Positions 6,729 to 7,763 of a stretch of DNA of 7,763 nucleotides are shown in pieces. Positions within the stretch are counted from its first letter, which is position 1. Each line of letters begins with the position of its first letter. Origin of the DNA: Terrimesophilobacter sp036833635 (GTDB lineage Bacteria > Actinomycetota > Actinomycetes > Actinomycetales > Microbacteriaceae); the NCBI GenBank assembly GCA_036833635.1, contig DAITPJ010000084.1, forward strand, positions 1-7,763, in the 5' to 3' direction. The translations under genes were made by a program, and so were the position numbers. The notes below the pieces were generated by a model. It was not told the origin of the DNA, made no database searches, and saw nothing but the letters and a program-made list of their open reading frames with translations.

Positions 6729-7763
6729 TTAGCCGGCTCTGGTCCTTCGAAGGTGCTGCACGAGCGAACTCTTGCTTTCGAGCGGCATCGGCGTCTGATC
6801 GCGATCGACGGTCGGCGGCGGGATCAGCCAGAATCCGCTCTGTCCATTCGCGCTCCCCGACTCGCCGTCGAGGCGCCGTATCTCCCAGCCGTTGCTGTGC
6901 AGCTGCAGGTGATGGAATCGGCAGAGCAGGCATCCGTCGGCTATATCTGTTCGCCCGCGGTCCCGCTTCCACTGTCTCGTGTGGTGGGCTTCGGTGAAGG
7001 CGGGCGGCCGATCGCATCCCGGCCAGAGACACCCGCCGTCCCTGGTCGCGAGCGCCTCCCGCTGCCTCCGGTTGTAGAGCCTCGCCGTCCGACCAAGGTC
7101 GAGTGGGTTGCCAACGGGTGTCATGGTGACTTCGACGGTGTCGCCTTCGCACAGCACCCGCTCCACGGCGTCGGGGGCGATGCGCTCCCCGTTCGCCTCG
7201 AGAACCCCGAAGCCGGCACCTTTGGCGCCCGTGGGCCCCGAGCCCGCGCGTTCGGCGGTGTCAACAATCGTGACGATCTTCACGAGCGTGCGCATCTTCG
7301 GGTGCATGATCTGCGGATCGAGCGCCGCGCCGAGCCTGACGAGCTCGAGAAGTCCATCGAGCGCGAGCCGCTCGGTCGTGCGGGGGTCGTCGACGATGGC
7401 TTTGGCGCGCGCGACGTCCTCTGGACGCGTGAATCGCGGTCCACCGCGCCGCGGGCTCGTGAAAGGGTCGAGGGCAGTCGACAGAATCGCTGCGGATTCC
7501 GGATCGAGCTGGCCAGTGAGCTGCCACATCCCGTCGGGCTTCGGGAACAGCCGAATGCCGCCCCTCTCGTAAAGCTCCTTCTGTCGGGCGGCGATGCCCT
7601 CGACGTCGACAAGGTCGCGTTCGAGGCGTGCCGCCTTGAAGAGCCGGTCGGCACTCAACTCCGCCTTCTCGGCGATGAGCCGCTCCGCCAGATGGCGGAG
7701 AACCTCCGGGGTCACGAGTTCGGTCGGAGTGCCGAGCCCTCGCCGGAGCGCGTCTCCGCACTC
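6729..7763 (-). CDS. DUF222 and HNH endonuclease domain protein (REP13E12 type), 5' end outside the window
   Basis: The visible 344 residues are the C-terminal part of a DUF222/HNH protein of the kind abundant in actinobacteria (the 13E12 repeat family of mycobacteria). The frame is open to the window edge. The start is therefore missing; the GTG at 7715 is internal, since the preceding in-frame residues (GLGTPTELVTPEVL) read like the family. The DUF222 part runs to about residue 220 and contains the usual LTGQLDPESAAIL (82-94). The HNH nuclease follows and looks intact: CLWPGC (Cys 245 and 250), EAHHTRQW (His 260 and 261), LLCRFHH (Cys 281, His 284 and 285) and a further His at 289. Family members are probable DNA-cutting proteins, often multicopy and suspected of mobility; their biological role is not settled. 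The gene lies on the same strand as the TetR operon, but the 222-bp gap with operators suggests separate transcription. Confidence 0.88.
   Translation of the reverse strand, partial: ECGDALRRGLGTPTELVTPEVLRHLAERLIAEKAELSADRLFKAARLERDLVDVEGIAARQKELYERGGIRLFPKPDGMWQLTGQLDPESAAILSTALDPFTSPRRGGPRFTRPEDVARAKAIVDDPRTTERLALDGLLELVRLGAALDPQIMHPKMRTLVKIVTIVDTAERAGSGPTGAKGAGFGVLEANGERIAPDAVERVLCEGDTVEVTMTPVGNPLDLGRTARLYNRRQREALATRDGGCLWPGCDRPPAFTEAHHTRQWKRDRGRTDIADGCLLCRFHHLQLHSNGWEIRRLDGESGSANGQSGFWLIPPPTVDRDQTPMPLESKSSLVQHLRRTRAG

Noticed and set aside
6253..7152. Minus-strand frame of 299 codons containing an Arg-Val-Ser-Ala-Arg-Val-Asp heptapeptide repeat
   Set aside because: It is a shadow crossing the HNH and TetR genes; the peptide repeat is only the 21-bp DNA array read in frame, with no domain and no plausible start.

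Overview
The window looks like chromosomal DNA from a high-GC actinobacterium. A member of Microbacteriaceae or a close relative in Micrococcales is my best guess. The reasons are the GC-rich codon use, two probable leaderless promoters with a TAnnnT -10 box, an actinobacterial-type MMPL exporter, a YhgE/Pip protein and a DUF222/HNH (REP13E12-type) protein. The genus cannot be fixed from sequence reading alone.

Layout from left to right. A sugar phosphate isomerase/epimerase-like TIM-barrel gene (35-925, plus strand) starts right behind a leaderless-type -10 box. It converges on a three-gene minus-strand operon across an 88-bp gap with two weak hairpins. The operon is read right to left: a TetR-family regulator (5937-6506), a 1017-residue MMPL transporter (2879-5932) 4 bp downstream, and a YhgE/Pip membrane protein (1014-2882) whose ATG overlaps the MMPL stop as ATGA. 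Upstream of the regulator lie an 18-bp perfect palindrome and a near-copy 19 bp away, which are probably its operators. Beyond them is a degenerate 21-23-bp tandem array (about 6615-6723). The 3' part of a DUF222/HNH endonuclease gene (6729-7763, minus) runs off the right edge.

The most unusual item is the MMPL protein. After a complete 12-helix RND-type transporter with both Asp-Tyr proton-relay pairs, it carries about 230 extra residues with the outline of an ABC-transporter nucleotide-binding domain. The expected Walker A Lys and Ser/Thr, signature motif, Walker B Asp, catalytic Glu and switch His are all replaced. This reads as a pseudo-ATPase fused to a proton-driven exporter and translationally coupled to YhgE/Pip, a protein with an ABC-2-like membrane region.

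Together the three genes look like a self-regulated envelope export system: the TetR protein senses a ligand and controls its own promoter, and MMPL-pseudoNBD and YhgE may form one envelope assembly. The substrate cannot be deduced. The isomerase and HNH genes appear unrelated to it.
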